A stretch of 64,000 nucleotides of DNA from Sphingobacteriales bacterium 44-15 (GTDB taxonomy: Bacteria > Bacteroidota > Bacteroidia > Chitinophagales > Chitinophagaceae), in NCBI GenBank assembly GCA_001899685.1, contig MKWG01000002.1, positions 229,953-293,952 of the forward strand, read 5' to 3'. Shown here piece after piece: positions 1 through 9,405 of this stretch (its first letter is position 1; each line of letters opens with the position of its first letter). A model generated the notes under the pieces. That model had not been told where the DNA came from and searched no databases. It worked only from the letters and a program-made list of their open reading frames with translations. The translations under genes were made by a program, and so were the position numbers.

Positions 1-220
1 TGGAGTCCTTGCGCTTGTATTCGCTTAAGAAAAATGGCAATTGCTGCTCCAGTGAATCTTTCCTGAATTGCTGCATAATAGAATCGGCCTTTTTAATATC
101 AGGCATACTACCTACTACTTCTTCAATGCTCACATGAGCGAATTTCTGCTGGGCCTGTGCTGTATTGCCAAGGATGATGAGTACGAATGCTGTGGCTACC
201 GGGAAGAAAACTTTTTTCAT
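1..220 (-). CDS. Skp/OmpH-family periplasmic chaperone, 3' part outside window
   Basis: The start codon lies at 218-220 and the gene runs off the left edge, so only 73 codons are visible. The product opens with a Sec signal peptide (MKKVFF, a hydrophobic run, then a cut after AQA). It continues with QKFAHVSIEEVVGSMPDIKKAD, typical of Skp/OmpH proteins just after signal cleavage. Skp-type trimers hold unfolded outer-membrane proteins in the periplasm before BamA inserts them. This is the second of two tandem copies downstream of bamA, an arrangement common in Bacteroidota. I infer that both serve outer-membrane protein delivery. Confidence 0.85.
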   Translation of the reverse strand, partial: MKKVFFPVATAFVLIILGNTAQAQQKFAHVSIEEVVGSMPDIKKADSIMQQFRKDSLEQQLPFFLSEYKRKDS

Positions 221-299
221 ATCAATGAATGTTCTGTTTATTTGAGTTAATGATGAAAATATGCATTTGTCAGTTTGGTTGCGGACTCCGCTTTAACAT

Positions 300-812
300 T
301 TATTTATTTACTCCCAGCATCTTCAGCACATCCTCGCTCCTGTCCAATTTGGGGTCGGCAAAGATAACGGTAATTCCTTCACTTTTATCCAAAATAAAAT
401 CATAGCCTTTTTCCACCGCCAGCTTTTGCACTGCATTATAAACCTTATCCTGCACGGGCTTGATCAGCTCCTGCCTTTTCTTGAACAGGTCTCCTTCATA
501 ACCAAAGCGCCGGCGCTGCAGGTCCCGGAGCTCCTTTTCTTTATTGAACAGCTCATCTTCTCTCTTTTTCTTCAGGTCATCGCTGAGCATCACCTGCTCG
601 GCATCAAAGTCGCGGTACATTTTGTCGAGGTTCTGCTGCATGCCATCCAGCTCCTTCTGCCAGGCTGCGCTGAACTGGTCGAGCTGCTTTTGCGCGTCCT
701 TATATTCCGGGAGCCTGTCGAGAATATATTTGGTGTCAAGCACAGCATACCGTTGTGCACTGGCTGCAAAAGCCACGAGGCAAACTACCGCACTTAAAAA
801 TAATTTCTTCAT
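300..812 (-). CDS. Skp/OmpH-family periplasmic chaperone
   Basis: This gene encodes 170 residues when read from the ATG at 810-812; a TTG three codons upstream is possible but less likely. A signal peptide ends near AASAQ. It is followed by YAVLDTKYILDRLPEYK and then a long Lys/Glu/Gln/Arg-rich coiled-coil segment (about residues 40-120), the tentacle helices of Skp/OmpH. The length fits the family. It lies 82 bp downstream of bamA and 79 bp upstream of the second ompH copy on the same strand, so it probably belongs to a uppS-bamA-ompH-ompH unit. The role inferred is chaperoning outer-membrane proteins to the BAM complex. Confidence 0.92.
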   Translation of the reverse strand: MKKLFLSAVVCLVAFAASAQRYAVLDTKYILDRLPEYKDAQKQLDQFSAAWQKELDGMQQNLDKMYRDFDAEQVMLSDDLKKKREDELFNKEKELRDLQRRRFGYEGDLFKKRQELIKPVQDKVYNAVQKLAVEKGYDFILDKSEGITVIFADPKLDRSEDVLKMLGVNK

Positions 813-893
813 GACATACAAATTTTATAGAGGGTCTGCATAAATATTGCCAATTTATGGCATTATATCATCAATTCCATATTAAAGCCCGGT

Positions 894-3638
894 TTATTCC
901 GGCTCAAATCCAAGCATGAAGGTAAACCTTGTAGCATCTTTAAATGTGGCCCCCGGCGCAGAAAGACGGTCGAGCCCCAGCCCGTAGTCAAATCCAAGCA
1001 AACCAAACATCGGCAGGAAAAACCTTGCGCCTAATCCCACAGAACGCCTCAGCTTGAACGGGTTCCATTCTTTAAATTCATACCAGCCGTTAGCCGCTTC
1101 AAAAAATGCCAGCCCGTAAATAGTGCTGCTTGGGTTGGTGGAAAACGGATAGCGCAGCTCCATGGTATACTTATTGAACATGGTAAAGAACTTGGTAGTG
1201 GACTGCTGATCGGGATTGATGGTTGGGTCCGAATTGTCGTATACAGGATATCCCCTGTGGGCAATAATGTCATAACCGAGTATACCAAAGTTGTTGGTAA
1301 GTCCCGCATCCCCCACCTGGAACCTTTCAAACGGGGATATCTCCAGGTTCTTGTTATACCTGCCTATGAAACCATACTTGGCGGCAAACTTCAGCACAAA
1401 CTGTTTATTCTTTTCTTCGCCTGTTGGTCTTCCCAGCGGCACATACCACTCTCCGTTGATACGCCATTTATGATACTCTACCAGTTTATATTTATCTTCT
1501 GTTTTTATGGTTTTATTCTCATCCCTGAATGCGGAATAGGGAGGAGTAAACGCCCCGCTGATCATGAAGGAAGAGCCACCGGTAGGAAATATGGGCTGGT
1601 TAATAGATGATCTTGAAAGCGTTAGCTTAAGACTAAGAATATTGGCTGTAGTGGTAGACAGCCCCGCAAAAAAGCCGGGATAATTCTTAAGCCTGTACTG
1701 GGTATAGCTCAATGCATACATCAGCGTAAAATAGTCGTCGGGCCACTTAAGCTGCTTACCAAGCGCTATGGAGGCGCCCATTGCTTTCAGATACGAGGAG
1801 TCTGCCTTTTCATTGGTATATCTGCCTGTGGTATAATCGTAAGCATTGGCATATTTGGAGCTGTATACGCTGACCGTAAAAGAATTGCGTTTCTTTCCTC
1901 CCAGCCAGGGCTCGGTGAATGAAAAGTTTGTTGACCTGAAATAGCGCCCGTTCGACTGGAAACGAAGGCTCAGCTTCTGACCGTCCCCGGAAGGCAGCGG
2001 GCTCCAGGATGACCTTTTAAGTATGTTGCGGATAGAGAAGTTATTAAACACCACGCCCACGGTACCTGTCAGCCCGATACCACCACCCCAGCCGGCGCTG
2101 AGTTCCAGCTGGTCGGAAGATTTTTCCTCTACAGTGTAATTGATATCTACTGTACCATCATCCGGGTTAGGCACAGGATTGATACCGATCTTCTCCTGGT
2201 TGAAATATCCCAGGTTGGCGATCTCCCTGTTAGAGCGTATCAGCAGGTCCCTGCTGAACTTATCACCGGGAAGCGTTCTCAGCTCGCGGCGTATCACATG
2301 CTCTTTTGTCTTATCATTACCGGCAATGGTCACCCGCTTGATGGTAGCCTGCGGACCTTCGGTAATGCGTATTTCGTGATCAATAGTATCGTTATACACG
2401 GAAGTTTCTACCGGGTCTACATGAAAAAACAGGTAGCCATTGTCGGAATAGAGGCTGCTTACATCGCCACCGCCATCGGCAGTCAGCTGCTTTCCAAGCC
2501 TTTTATTAAGTGTTTCAAGGTTATAAGTATCTCCTTTCTTAAGACCGAGGATAACGCTCAGCAGCGAATCCGGGTACTTGGTATTGCCACGCCATGTGAT
2601 ATTGCCGAAATAATATTTTCTTCCTTCATTTACTTTAATGGCTACATTGAGATTGCCTTTTTTGTTGTAAAACAAGGTGTCTTTTTCAATAACGGCATCC
2701 CTGTAGCCGAGAGAGTTATAGTACTCCAGCAGCTTCTGCTTATCTTCTTTGTATTTCTTCTCGTTGTATTTGGCTGAGCTGAACAGTCTGAACCGGAAAT
2801 AAGGGTCTAAGTAATCAAGCGTTTTTGTAGGAGAAAGAAATGCGTAATTACGGAGATATTCTTTGAAGGTGATTTTATCTCTTTCACCGTAAGGGCTTTC
2901 CACTTCATCTTTGTGTATTGTCAACCTGGTTTTTTCTTTAGTGCCTTTAAGCTGCTTTTTCAGCTTTAATTCGCTTACCTCATCGTTGCCGTAAAACAAT
3001 ACATCATTGATCCTCACCTTTATGCCTTTCTCTATCTGAAATATCAGGTCTTCTCCATTGGTATATGCCGTATCCGGGCGTTCAATCACTCTTACCAGGG
3101 CGCCCTGGAAGCCTTTGTCTGTATAAAATTTCTGAATGGCGTCAATGGCATTTTGTTTTCTCGCTTCCGTTACCACCTGGCTGGCTGTTATGCCCACCTT
3201 CTCTTTAAGATCTGTAGCTTCCGCTTTTTTTATCCCGCGAAAAATGAGCTTGGAAAGGCGCGGGCGCTCTACTGCAGCGATCTCTACCCATATCCTGTCG
3301 CCTTCTACCTTAGTGATATACACTTCAATATCTGCAAAGAGATTCTGCCCCCATAGTTTTTCTATAGCCTTGGAAAAATTATCGCCGCCGGGAATCCTTA
3401 CCTCGTCGCCTACATTTAACCCTGATATAGATGTTACAAGATTAGGGTCAAAATATTGTGTGCCGGTAACCTTGATCTCGGCTATAGTATATTTTTTGGG
3501 TATCGGCTGGTTAAATATATTCAGCAGCGCAGGGTCTACAGAAGTAGTAGGTACTGAATCGTTTACCTGAGCATTAGTTTTGGTGACAATAAAACTTAAA
3601 CCAAGTAAAAGAGTGAAAATCGTGCAGATTCTATGCAT
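894..3638 (-). CDS. bamA: BamA, outer-membrane protein assembly factor
   Basis: The product has 914 residues, with a signal peptide ending near TNAQ. The N-terminal half (roughly residues 45-480) holds repeated beta-alpha-alpha-beta POTRA units, for example IAEIKVTGTQYFDP and ATIKRVTIAGNDKTKEHVI. The C-terminal half is the surface-antigen beta barrel, with a glycine-rich entry (LSAGWGGGIGLTGTVG) and a closing strand ending in FTFMLGFEPE. BamA inserts and folds beta-barrel proteins in the outer membrane. Bacteroidota BamA is often longer than the enterobacterial protein, so the size is normal. Its neighbours uppS and two ompH chaperones support the call. The start is the ATG at 3636-3638, directly before the signal peptide. 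Confidence 0.95.
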   Translation of the reverse strand: MHRICTIFTLLLGLSFIVTKTNAQVNDSVPTTSVDPALLNIFNQPIPKKYTIAEIKVTGTQYFDPNLVTSISGLNVGDEVRIPGGDNFSKAIEKLWGQNLFADIEVYITKVEGDRIWVEIAAVERPRLSKLIFRGIKKAEATDLKEKVGITASQVVTEARKQNAIDAIQKFYTDKGFQGALVRVIERPDTAYTNGEDLIFQIEKGIKVRINDVLFYGNDEVSELKLKKQLKGTKEKTRLTIHKDEVESPYGERDKITFKEYLRNYAFLSPTKTLDYLDPYFRFRLFSSAKYNEKKYKEDKQKLLEYYNSLGYRDAVIEKDTLFYNKKGNLNVAIKVNEGRKYYFGNITWRGNTKYPDSLLSVILGLKKGDTYNLETLNKRLGKQLTADGGGDVSSLYSDNGYLFFHVDPVETSVYNDTIDHEIRITEGPQATIKRVTIAGNDKTKEHVIRRELRTLPGDKFSRDLLIRSNREIANLGYFNQEKIGINPVPNPDDGTVDINYTVEEKSSDQLELSAGWGGGIGLTGTVGVVFNNFSIRNILKRSSWSPLPSGDGQKLSLRFQSNGRYFRSTNFSFTEPWLGGKKRNSFTVSVYSSKYANAYDYTTGRYTNEKADSSYLKAMGASIALGKQLKWPDDYFTLMYALSYTQYRLKNYPGFFAGLSTTTANILSLKLTLSRSSINQPIFPTGGSSFMISGAFTPPYSAFRDENKTIKTEDKYKLVEYHKWRINGEWYVPLGRPTGEEKNKQFVLKFAAKYGFIGRYNKNLEISPFERFQVGDAGLTNNFGILGYDIIAHRGYPVYDNSDPTINPDQQSTTKFFTMFNKYTMELRYPFSTNPSSTIYGLAFFEAANGWYEFKEWNPFKLRRSVGLGARFFLPMFGLLGFDYGLGLDRLSAPGATFKDATRFTFMLGFEPE

Positions 3639-3717
3639 CCGTTTTTTAAGTTTCGCCCGGCAAATTAACGGGATTAATTAAAATGGTTTGTTAAAAGAAT
3701 AGAGGGTCTCCGAATGG

Positions 3718-4482
3718 CTAATGCGCATCTGTAGCGGTATTCCGTATTATCTGCTCGGCGGTTTTGCCAAACCTGCGCTGCCGTTGCTGAAAATTAATGA
3801 TGGCTTCATATAAATGTTCTTTGCCAAAGTCAGGCCAGCGCGTATCCGTGAAATATAGTTCAGCATATGCCAGTTGATATAATAAAAAATTGCTTATCCT
3901 GTATTCACCGCTTGTCCTGATCATCAGCTCAGGGTCGGGGAATTCATTGGTAGTAAGATAATTCCTGAGCACCTCCTCTGTAATTGCCCCGGGGAGCAGC
4001 TCGCCCTTCTTCACATCTTCAGCGATAAGGTTAACCGCATTGAGCAATTCCCACCGGGAACTGTAGCTCAATGCAATGATAAGCGTAAGCCCGGTATTGG
4101 CGGCAGTGAGCTCCACAGCCTCCTGCAGCTCACGGCTTGCATATTCGGGCAGCATTTTTATATCGCCTATCAGCCTGAGCCTGATATTGTTTTTATTAAG
4201 CGTATCTACTTCCTGCCTGATGGTATTTGCCAAAAGCACCATCAGCCCGCTTACTTCCGTTTCGGGACGATTCCAGTTTTCGGTGCTGAAAGCATAAAGG
4301 GTAAGATACCGGATGCCAAGCTCTGCGCTCCCCTCCACTATATTCCTCACGCTCTCCACTCCCTGGTAATGGCCGAATAACCTGTCTTCCCCTTTTTCCT
4401 GCGCCCACCGACCGTTGCCATCCATAATAATGGCAATATGCAGGGGAAGCTGCTTTTTATCAATATTGTCAATAAGCGACAT
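3718..4482 (-). CDS. uppS: Isoprenyl transferase (undecaprenyl diphosphate synthase)
   Basis: This 254-residue cis-prenyltransferase condenses isopentenyl diphosphate onto farnesyl diphosphate, making the C55 carrier lipid for peptidoglycan and surface polysaccharides. The signature HIAIIMDGNGRWA sits at residues 15-27 with the catalytic Asp at 21. Further family blocks are YLTLYAFSTENWNRP and the C-terminal PDPELMIRTSGEYRISNFL, followed by a tryptophan-rich segment with FTDTRWPDF. The length matches the family. The gene lies 79 bp upstream of bamA on the same strand, the usual Bacteroidota order. A TAnnTTTG box and a 5' hairpin precede it (4496-4534). Confidence 0.95.
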   Translation of the reverse strand: MSLIDNIDKKQLPLHIAIIMDGNGRWAQEKGEDRLFGHYQGVESVRNIVEGSAELGIRYLTLYAFSTENWNRPETEVSGLMVLLANTIRQEVDTLNKNNIRLRLIGDIKMLPEYASRELQEAVELTAANTGLTLIIALSYSSRWELLNAVNLIAEDVKKGELLPGAITEEVLRNYLTTNEFPDPELMIRTSGEYRISNFLLYQLAYAELYFTDTRWPDFGKEHLYEAIINFQQRQRRFGKTAEQIIRNTATDAH

Positions 4483-4495
4483 GCAGGTAAAATTT

Positions 4496-4534
4496 AAAAA
4501 AGTCAGACTTTGTCTGACTTCGGGCGCAAAGATA
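4496..4534 (-). promoter_or_regulatory. uppS promoter -7 box and 5'-leader hairpin
   Basis: On the minus strand a TATCTTTG box (4527-4534) fits the Bacteroidota TAnnTTTG -7 consensus and is followed by GCGCC. Directly downstream is a perfect 9-bp inverted repeat, AAGTCAGAC-AAA-GTCTGACTT (4500-4520), then six T. Only 13 nt separate the T run from the uppS ATG. The transcript would therefore begin almost at the hairpin, which could be a stabilising 5' cap or an attenuator-like stem. No clear -33 TTTG was found at the expected distance. Confidence 0.5.
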
Positions 4535-4567
4535 TAATATTATAGAGTAACAGGCATCAGATTACAG

Positions 4568-5054
4568 GGGTGTATTTCAATTTTTCGTTTCATGCACAAC
4601 TTTCCGGTCGGTGAGGTACTATAGCTGTCAACTTAAGCATAAAGGTACGTGAGACACGTACCAGGGCGATAAAGATGTTCAGCCGGACGGACCACAGTCG
4701 CCAACTTAAGCCGAAAAAATCCTGGCGATATACCATTATCGGTTAAACTTATATATATTAAACACACTCTTTCTGCTGCGTTACTTTTGCCTCTGAGCCG
4801 GTCCCGCCACTTGGCGGGATAACCGGAACACCGCTGCTTTTTGTCTTTTGAAAAAATATGCTCCGCATTTTTTCAATTCCGCCTCCGGCGGAACCAGACA
4901 AAAAGAGGCGGCTTATCCGGTTACTGGTAAAAATTAAGCCTCTGATGGAGTAAAGGGGCGTAGCATTTTATCACCCTGGTACGTGTCTCATCGATCGGCA
5001 GCAGCTTCAATAGGCGGGTGTCACCACCCGCCTGTGAAAAATTGAAATACACCC
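4568..5054. repeat. Nested foldback (inverted-repeat) intergenic element
   Basis: This 487-bp gene-free stretch is bounded by a perfect 19-bp inverted repeat (GGGTGTATTTCAATTTTTC at 4568-4586 and its complement at 5036-5054). Inside lies a second inverted pair of 23 bp with one mismatch (4651-4673 and 4967-4989). Inside that is a third, imperfect pair around GACAAAAAG. Extra local hairpins are GGTACGTG-AGA-CACGTACC (4644-4662) and AGGCGGGTG-TCAC-CACCCGCCT (5012-5033). No open reading frame of credible composition was seen. The pattern suggests a large cruciform-forming or MITE-like element between uppS and nth; this classification is inference. Confidence 0.7.
4796..4930. repeat. Dispersed palindromic repeat, copy 1
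   Basis: This element begins with AGCCGGTCCCGCCACTTGGC and ends with TTATCCGGTTACTGGTAA. Its two ends form an imperfect inverted repeat (CCGG...GACAAAAAG type). A second copy with the same ends but a different middle lies at 23056-23211. In this copy the middle carries smaller hairpins (GAAAAAAT...ATTTTTTC and CCGCCTCCGGCGG). Both copies are intergenic. Confidence 0.7.
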
Positions 5055-5071
5055 TATTACGGAGAATCCGG

Positions 5072-5728
5072 CTATACCCGGCTGTTTTTTTCATTTTTTT
5101 TCGAAAAATATTTACAGGCTGGTCTCAATCCGCATATATCACACTTGGGATTCCGGGCCACGCAGGTATACCTGCCATGCAGGATAAGCCAGTGATGCGC
5201 TTTATGAATGAGCGCTTTGGGAATATGCCTGATGAGCTGCTTTTCAGTGGCAAGGGGAGTTTTGGCATTATGCGTAAGCCCGATACGGGCGGATACCCTG
5301 AAAACGTGTGTATCTACGGCCATGTTGGGCTGCTGATCCACCACGGAAGTGATGACATTTGCAGTTTTCCTGCCTACACCCGGCAGCCGCACCAGCTCAT
5401 CTACCGTAAGCGGCACGTTTCCATTAAATTCCTTTTCCAGCATATTCGCCATCCCGATAAGGTGTTTGGTCTTATTGTTGGGATAAGAAATACTTCTGAT
5501 ATATGGGAATAATTCTTCGAATGTGGCTTTAGAGAGGGCCGCAGCGTCAGGATATTTTTCAAAAATGGCGGGAGTGGTAAGGTTGACCCTCTTATCGGTG
5601 CACTGCGCCGACAGGATCACGGCTACCAGCAGCTGATAAGGATTATCATACAATAATTCAGTTTCAGCTTCGGGAACGTGCTGCTGGAACCAGTGTATCA
5701 CAAATGCGTAGCGTTCTTTTTGTGTCAT
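5072..5728 (-). CDS. nth: Endonuclease III
   Basis: This 218-residue base-excision-repair DNA glycosylase/AP lyase removes oxidised pyrimidines. The helix-hairpin-helix LPGVGRKTANVI carries the catalytic lysine, and AVDTHVFRVSARIGL carries the catalytic aspartate. The C-terminus has the [4Fe-4S] ligand pattern C-x6-C-x2-C-x5-C (CVARNPKCDICGLRPAC). The length fits E. coli Nth. The start is the ATG at 5726-5728. A TACTTTTG -7 box lies 24 nt upstream. The gene appears to be transcribed alone. Confidence 0.95.
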   Translation of the reverse strand: MTQKERYAFVIHWFQQHVPEAETELLYDNPYQLLVAVILSAQCTDKRVNLTTPAIFEKYPDAAALSKATFEELFPYIRSISYPNNKTKHLIGMANMLEKEFNGNVPLTVDELVRLPGVGRKTANVITSVVDQQPNMAVDTHVFRVSARIGLTHNAKTPLATEKQLIRHIPKALIHKAHHWLILHGRYTCVARNPKCDICGLRPACKYFSKKNEKNSRV

Positions 5729-5752
5729 GGAAATTTTGTCTTCCGGCCACTA

Positions 5753-5760
5753 CAAAAGTA
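5753..5760 (-). promoter_or_regulatory. Putative nth promoter -7 box
   Basis: The minus strand reads TACTTTTG, a full match to the Bacteroidota TAnnTTTG -7 element, 24 nt upstream of the nth ATG. No matching -33 TTTG was found 19-21 nt further upstream, so this rests on one box only. Confidence 0.4.
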
Positions 5761-5793
5761 CACGTAAGCCCTGAAAGAAAAGGGGATTATAAC

Positions 5794-6027
5794 TTAATGA
5801 TGTTCAACCTCTTTGCTAATACCTGCATATTTCAGCAGGGATTTCACCACGGAGGGCCTGGGAGAGGCGCTGATAGTGCTGAGCCCTTCCATTGCACGTT
5901 TGAGAATCTCAAATTTTTCGCGGAACGCCCAATCTGTATCCAAAGCCAACTGTATTGCTGCTGTTTCTTCGGTTGTTGTTTCTTTGTATAAAAAACGTAT
6001 CATGTTTTCTTGTGTATAAATATCCAT
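5794..6027 (-). CDS. Conserved-looking small protein, unknown function
   Basis: This gene encodes 77 residues when read from the ATG at 6025-6027, which is preceded by AAAGGA at ribosome-binding distance. A TTG 14 codons upstream would lengthen it but lacks support. The product is charged and soluble, with no signal or membrane segment (MDIYTQENMIRFLYKETT..., then TDWAFREKFEILKRAMEGL). It recalls short Chitinophagaceae proteins, sometimes placed near sigma/anti-sigma genes, that combine an ENxIRxLYKET motif with a predicted helix and a C-terminal tail. I cannot assign a function. It lies upstream of nth on the same strand. Confidence 0.7.
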   Translation of the reverse strand: MDIYTQENMIRFLYKETTTEETAAIQLALDTDWAFREKFEILKRAMEGLSTISASPRPSVVKSLLKYAGISKEVEHH

Positions 6028-6201
6028 AAGCAATCCTTTTAGAACGGGCCTAATTTGGGTGAAAAACAATAAAAACGGTTTAGAGGATATTTAGATTCCG
6101 GTACGGATTTACCAGGCGTTTCACAAAAGGCGGGATTAGCTTACCATAATAAAACGGCGGTAAGGACAGAATATTGTTAAAAGCAAAAAAAATTAGTAAA
6201 A

Positions 6202-6498
6202 TTATTTCTCCTCAATAACAAATATCTCCTCTTTGTCTTTTTTCATAAGAAAGCGTTCCCTCGCTATCCTTTCCACGGATGCGGGATCATTTTTCAAACC
6301 GGAAAGCTCCCGGTTGATGGTGTCAATCTGTTCCTGGTAATATGCCTTACCTTTTTCCAGTTGCCTCAGCTCACCGCTACGTTCAACCTGTAAAAAAAGG
6401 TCGTTGTGATCAAAAAAAACGATCCAGATCACAAAGCAAACCAATGTGAGGATATATTTATTCTTTAACCAGCGAGGTATTTTCTTATAAAAATCCAT
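6202..6498 (-). CDS. Septum formation initiator (DivIC/FtsB-like)
   Basis: This 98-residue bitopic membrane protein has a short cytoplasmic N-terminus (MDFYKKIPRWLKNK), one membrane helix (about residues 15-30, YILTLVCFVIWIVFF) and a coiled coil (about 38-75). The C-terminal block DPASVERIARERFLMKKDKEEIF is typical of the DivIC/FtsB family. Such proteins bridge FtsL and FtsQ in the divisome. The gene lies 52 bp downstream of eno on the same strand and is probably cotranscribed with it. Size and topology match the family. Confidence 0.88.
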   Translation of the reverse strand: MDFYKKIPRWLKNKYILTLVCFVIWIVFFDHNDLFLQVERSGELRQLEKGKAYYQEQIDTINRELSGLKNDPASVERIARERFLMKKDKEEIFVIEEK

Positions 6499-6550
6499 AT
6501 CCCGGAAAGCTGCAAGACAACGATCCCGTTGCTTTTAGGAATAGCTGCAA

Positions 6551-7876
<1,326 letters not shown>

Positions 7877-7889
7877 TCAGCTTTCGGCG

Positions 7890-7897
7890 CAAAAATA
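7890..7897 (-). promoter_or_regulatory. Putative eno promoter -7 box
   Basis: The minus strand reads TATTTTTG followed by CGCC, matching TAnnTTTG and resembling the uppS box (TATCTTTGCGCC). The predicted leader would be about 45 nt. No convincing -33 element was found. Confidence 0.4.
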
Positions 7898-7997
7898 AGT
7901 TGAGAAAAATTGGGAAAAAGAATATGTAGCGCTGTTATTAAACTTATGAGGCCGCATTCTGTGTTTACGTAAGGTCTTTGAACCACAGCGGCAGGGG

Positions 7998-8028
7998 GAA
8001 TTTGAAAATTTGAAGATTTGAAAATGTG
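7998..8028. repeat. Short heptamer-like A/T repeat
   Basis: The stretch contains three near-copies of a (A)TTTGAA unit about 8-9 nt apart (AATTTGAAAATTTGAAGATT then TGAAAATG). It lies in the 256-bp gap between eno and gldA, where no gene was seen. It resembles the other degenerate intergenic heptamer repeats of this window. Confidence 0.4.
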
Positions 8029-8096
8029 GCTTTCCTTTGCGTCCGTTACTTCTCCGCGGGCTACTTTGCGTGAAAAAAAACCGCTAAATCCTCCTG

Positions 8097-9014
8097 CTAA
8101 TCCGCATTGTTGCCGGTCAAAGATTTAAAGACCGTTTCCAGGCTTTGGGTTTCGCTCCGCATGCTCACAATATTTAAATTGTTTTCCAGCGAGCTTTCAA
8201 TAATACGCTTGCGCAGGTGTTCGGGCCGGGAAGTGGAAAATTTAAGCTCATTCCCCGGCATAGCCTGGACACTTATTATTTCAGCAATGTTATCAAAAAC
8301 CGAAAGCGCAGGAGTTTCGCCAAAAGCTACAATGATGCTGTGCGTACCATTGTTTCCCGACTGAAGGCTGGCAATCGTATCATCTGCCACCAGCTCACCT
8401 TTATTGATAATGATCACGCGGTTGCAGATAGCTTCCACTTCCTGGAGGATATGCGATGAAAATAAAACCGTTTTATCCCTGCCGAGATTACGTATCACTT
8501 CCCTGATCTCGACGATCTGGTTGGGGTCAAGCCCTGTAGTAGGCTCGTCAAGGATCAATACTTCAGGGTCATAGATAAGCGCGGCGGCAAGACCTACCCG
8601 CTGCTTATAGCCCTTTGACAACTGCCCGATTTTTTTTGTCTTCTCCGGCGTAAGCCCTACCAGGTCTATCATTCTTTCCACCGCAGCTTTTTTATTGGCT
8701 ACGTTATGCACATCTGCCATGAAGCCGAGATATTCCCTGATATACATATCATAGTATAATGGATTTGACTCCGGAAGGTAACCGGTCTTCTTCCTTGTTT
8801 CCGGTGAATGAGAGGATACACTCATTCCACAGATATACGCTTCACCTGAAGTGGGCCGCAAATAGCCCGTAAGGATCTTCATGGTAGTAGATTTCCCCGC
8901 TCCATTGGGGCCAAGAAATCCTACTATCTCTCCCCGGCTGACAGAAAACGAGATATCATTTACCGCTTTCTGCTCATCATATACTTTCAGGAGATGCTTT
9001 ACTTCGATAGACAT
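8097..9014 (-). CDS. gldA: GldA-like gliding-motility ABC transporter ATP-binding protein
   Basis: This 305-residue ABC ATPase has Walker A GPNGAGKST (about residues 34-42), the signature LSKGYKQRVGLA, Walker B VLILDEPTTGLDP, and the H-loop SSHILQEVE. The C-terminal ~90 residues (IIVAFGETPALSVFDN...SLETVFKSLT) match the extension found in GldA, the ATPase that works with GldF and GldG in Bacteroidota gliding. No gldF or gldG is present in the window, so an unrelated export role is possible. A TATTTTTG box ends only 4 nt upstream of the ATG (9019-9026), suggesting a leaderless or very short-leader transcript. Confidence 0.82.
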   Translation of the reverse strand: MSIEVKHLLKVYDEQKAVNDISFSVSRGEIVGFLGPNGAGKSTTMKILTGYLRPTSGEAYICGMSVSSHSPETRKKTGYLPESNPLYYDMYIREYLGFMADVHNVANKKAAVERMIDLVGLTPEKTKKIGQLSKGYKQRVGLAAALIYDPEVLILDEPTTGLDPNQIVEIREVIRNLGRDKTVLFSSHILQEVEAICNRVIIINKGELVADDTIASLQSGNNGTHSIIVAFGETPALSVFDNIAEIISVQAMPGNELKFSTSRPEHLRKRIIESSLENNLNIVSMRSETQSLETVFKSLTGNNAD

Positions 9015-9018
9015 TCAG

Positions 9019-9026
9019 CAAAAATA
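9019..9026 (-). promoter_or_regulatory. Putative gldA -7 box very close to the start codon
   Basis: The minus strand reads TATTTTTG, a match to TAnnTTTG, and ends 4 nt before the gldA ATG (9012-9014). If used, transcription would begin at or next to the start codon. No -33 element at standard spacing was seen. Confidence 0.35.
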
Positions 9027-9044
9027 ATGACTCTCTGCCACAAT

Positions 9045-9260
9045 TTATTTTTCGTACTCGCCCCGGAAGGCATACCATCCGAAAATGACCAGTCCTATTG
9101 CAATAGGAATAGCAACAATAACAAATACAGCCCACTGGATCTTTGTATCTGTTACAGGGTGCAGGGCCATCTGGTGCAGGGCTGTCTTAACAAGATAATA
9201 TACAGACAACGGGCCAAGCAGCATCCACACAATACCCATCCATTTTTTAAGCAGGTTCAT
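9045..9260 (-). CDS. Small membrane protein (DUF6814-like)
   Basis: This gene encodes 71 residues when read from the ATG at 9258-9260 (MNLLKKWMGIVWMLLGP). Longer readings start inside an intergenic repeat and are unlikely. Two membrane helices are evident (about residues 8-25, and 40-62 with FVIVAIPIAIGLVIFGWYAF), joined by a short loop and ending in RGEYEK. The pattern resembles a small Bacteroidota family I recall as DUF6814, sometimes found near MFS transporters. The family name is from memory and unchecked. It lies just upstream of gldA on the same strand. Confidence 0.65.
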   Translation of the reverse strand: MNLLKKWMGIVWMLLGPLSVYYLVKTALHQMALHPVTDTKIQWAVFVIVAIPIAIGLVIFGWYAFRGEYEK

Positions 9261-9285
9261 GGGAAATATTTTAGTGATACAATTG

Positions 9286-9315
9286 AAGGTGTAAGGTATG
9301 GGGTATAAGGCACAT
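9286..9315. repeat. Heptamer-type intergenic repeat (GGTGTAAGGTATGGGGTATA)
   Basis: A GT/A-rich periodic stretch reads as near-copies of (A)AGGTGT/(A)AGGTAT/GGGTATA. Its complement resembles the CCTTAC-rich repeat at 57806-57853. It overlaps the false upstream extension of the small membrane gene. Confidence 0.45.
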
Positions 9316-9405
9316 AACAAAATCTGCCACCCGGCATCTTAAAACCTCTCCTCTCCAACCCATTTTACCACAAGCCGCAATATGGCCAGTCCGCAAGGTG
9401 GGATT

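Noticed and set aside
5018-5512. 164-codon plus-strand frame
   Set aside because: It lies antisense to nth, which has all family motifs.
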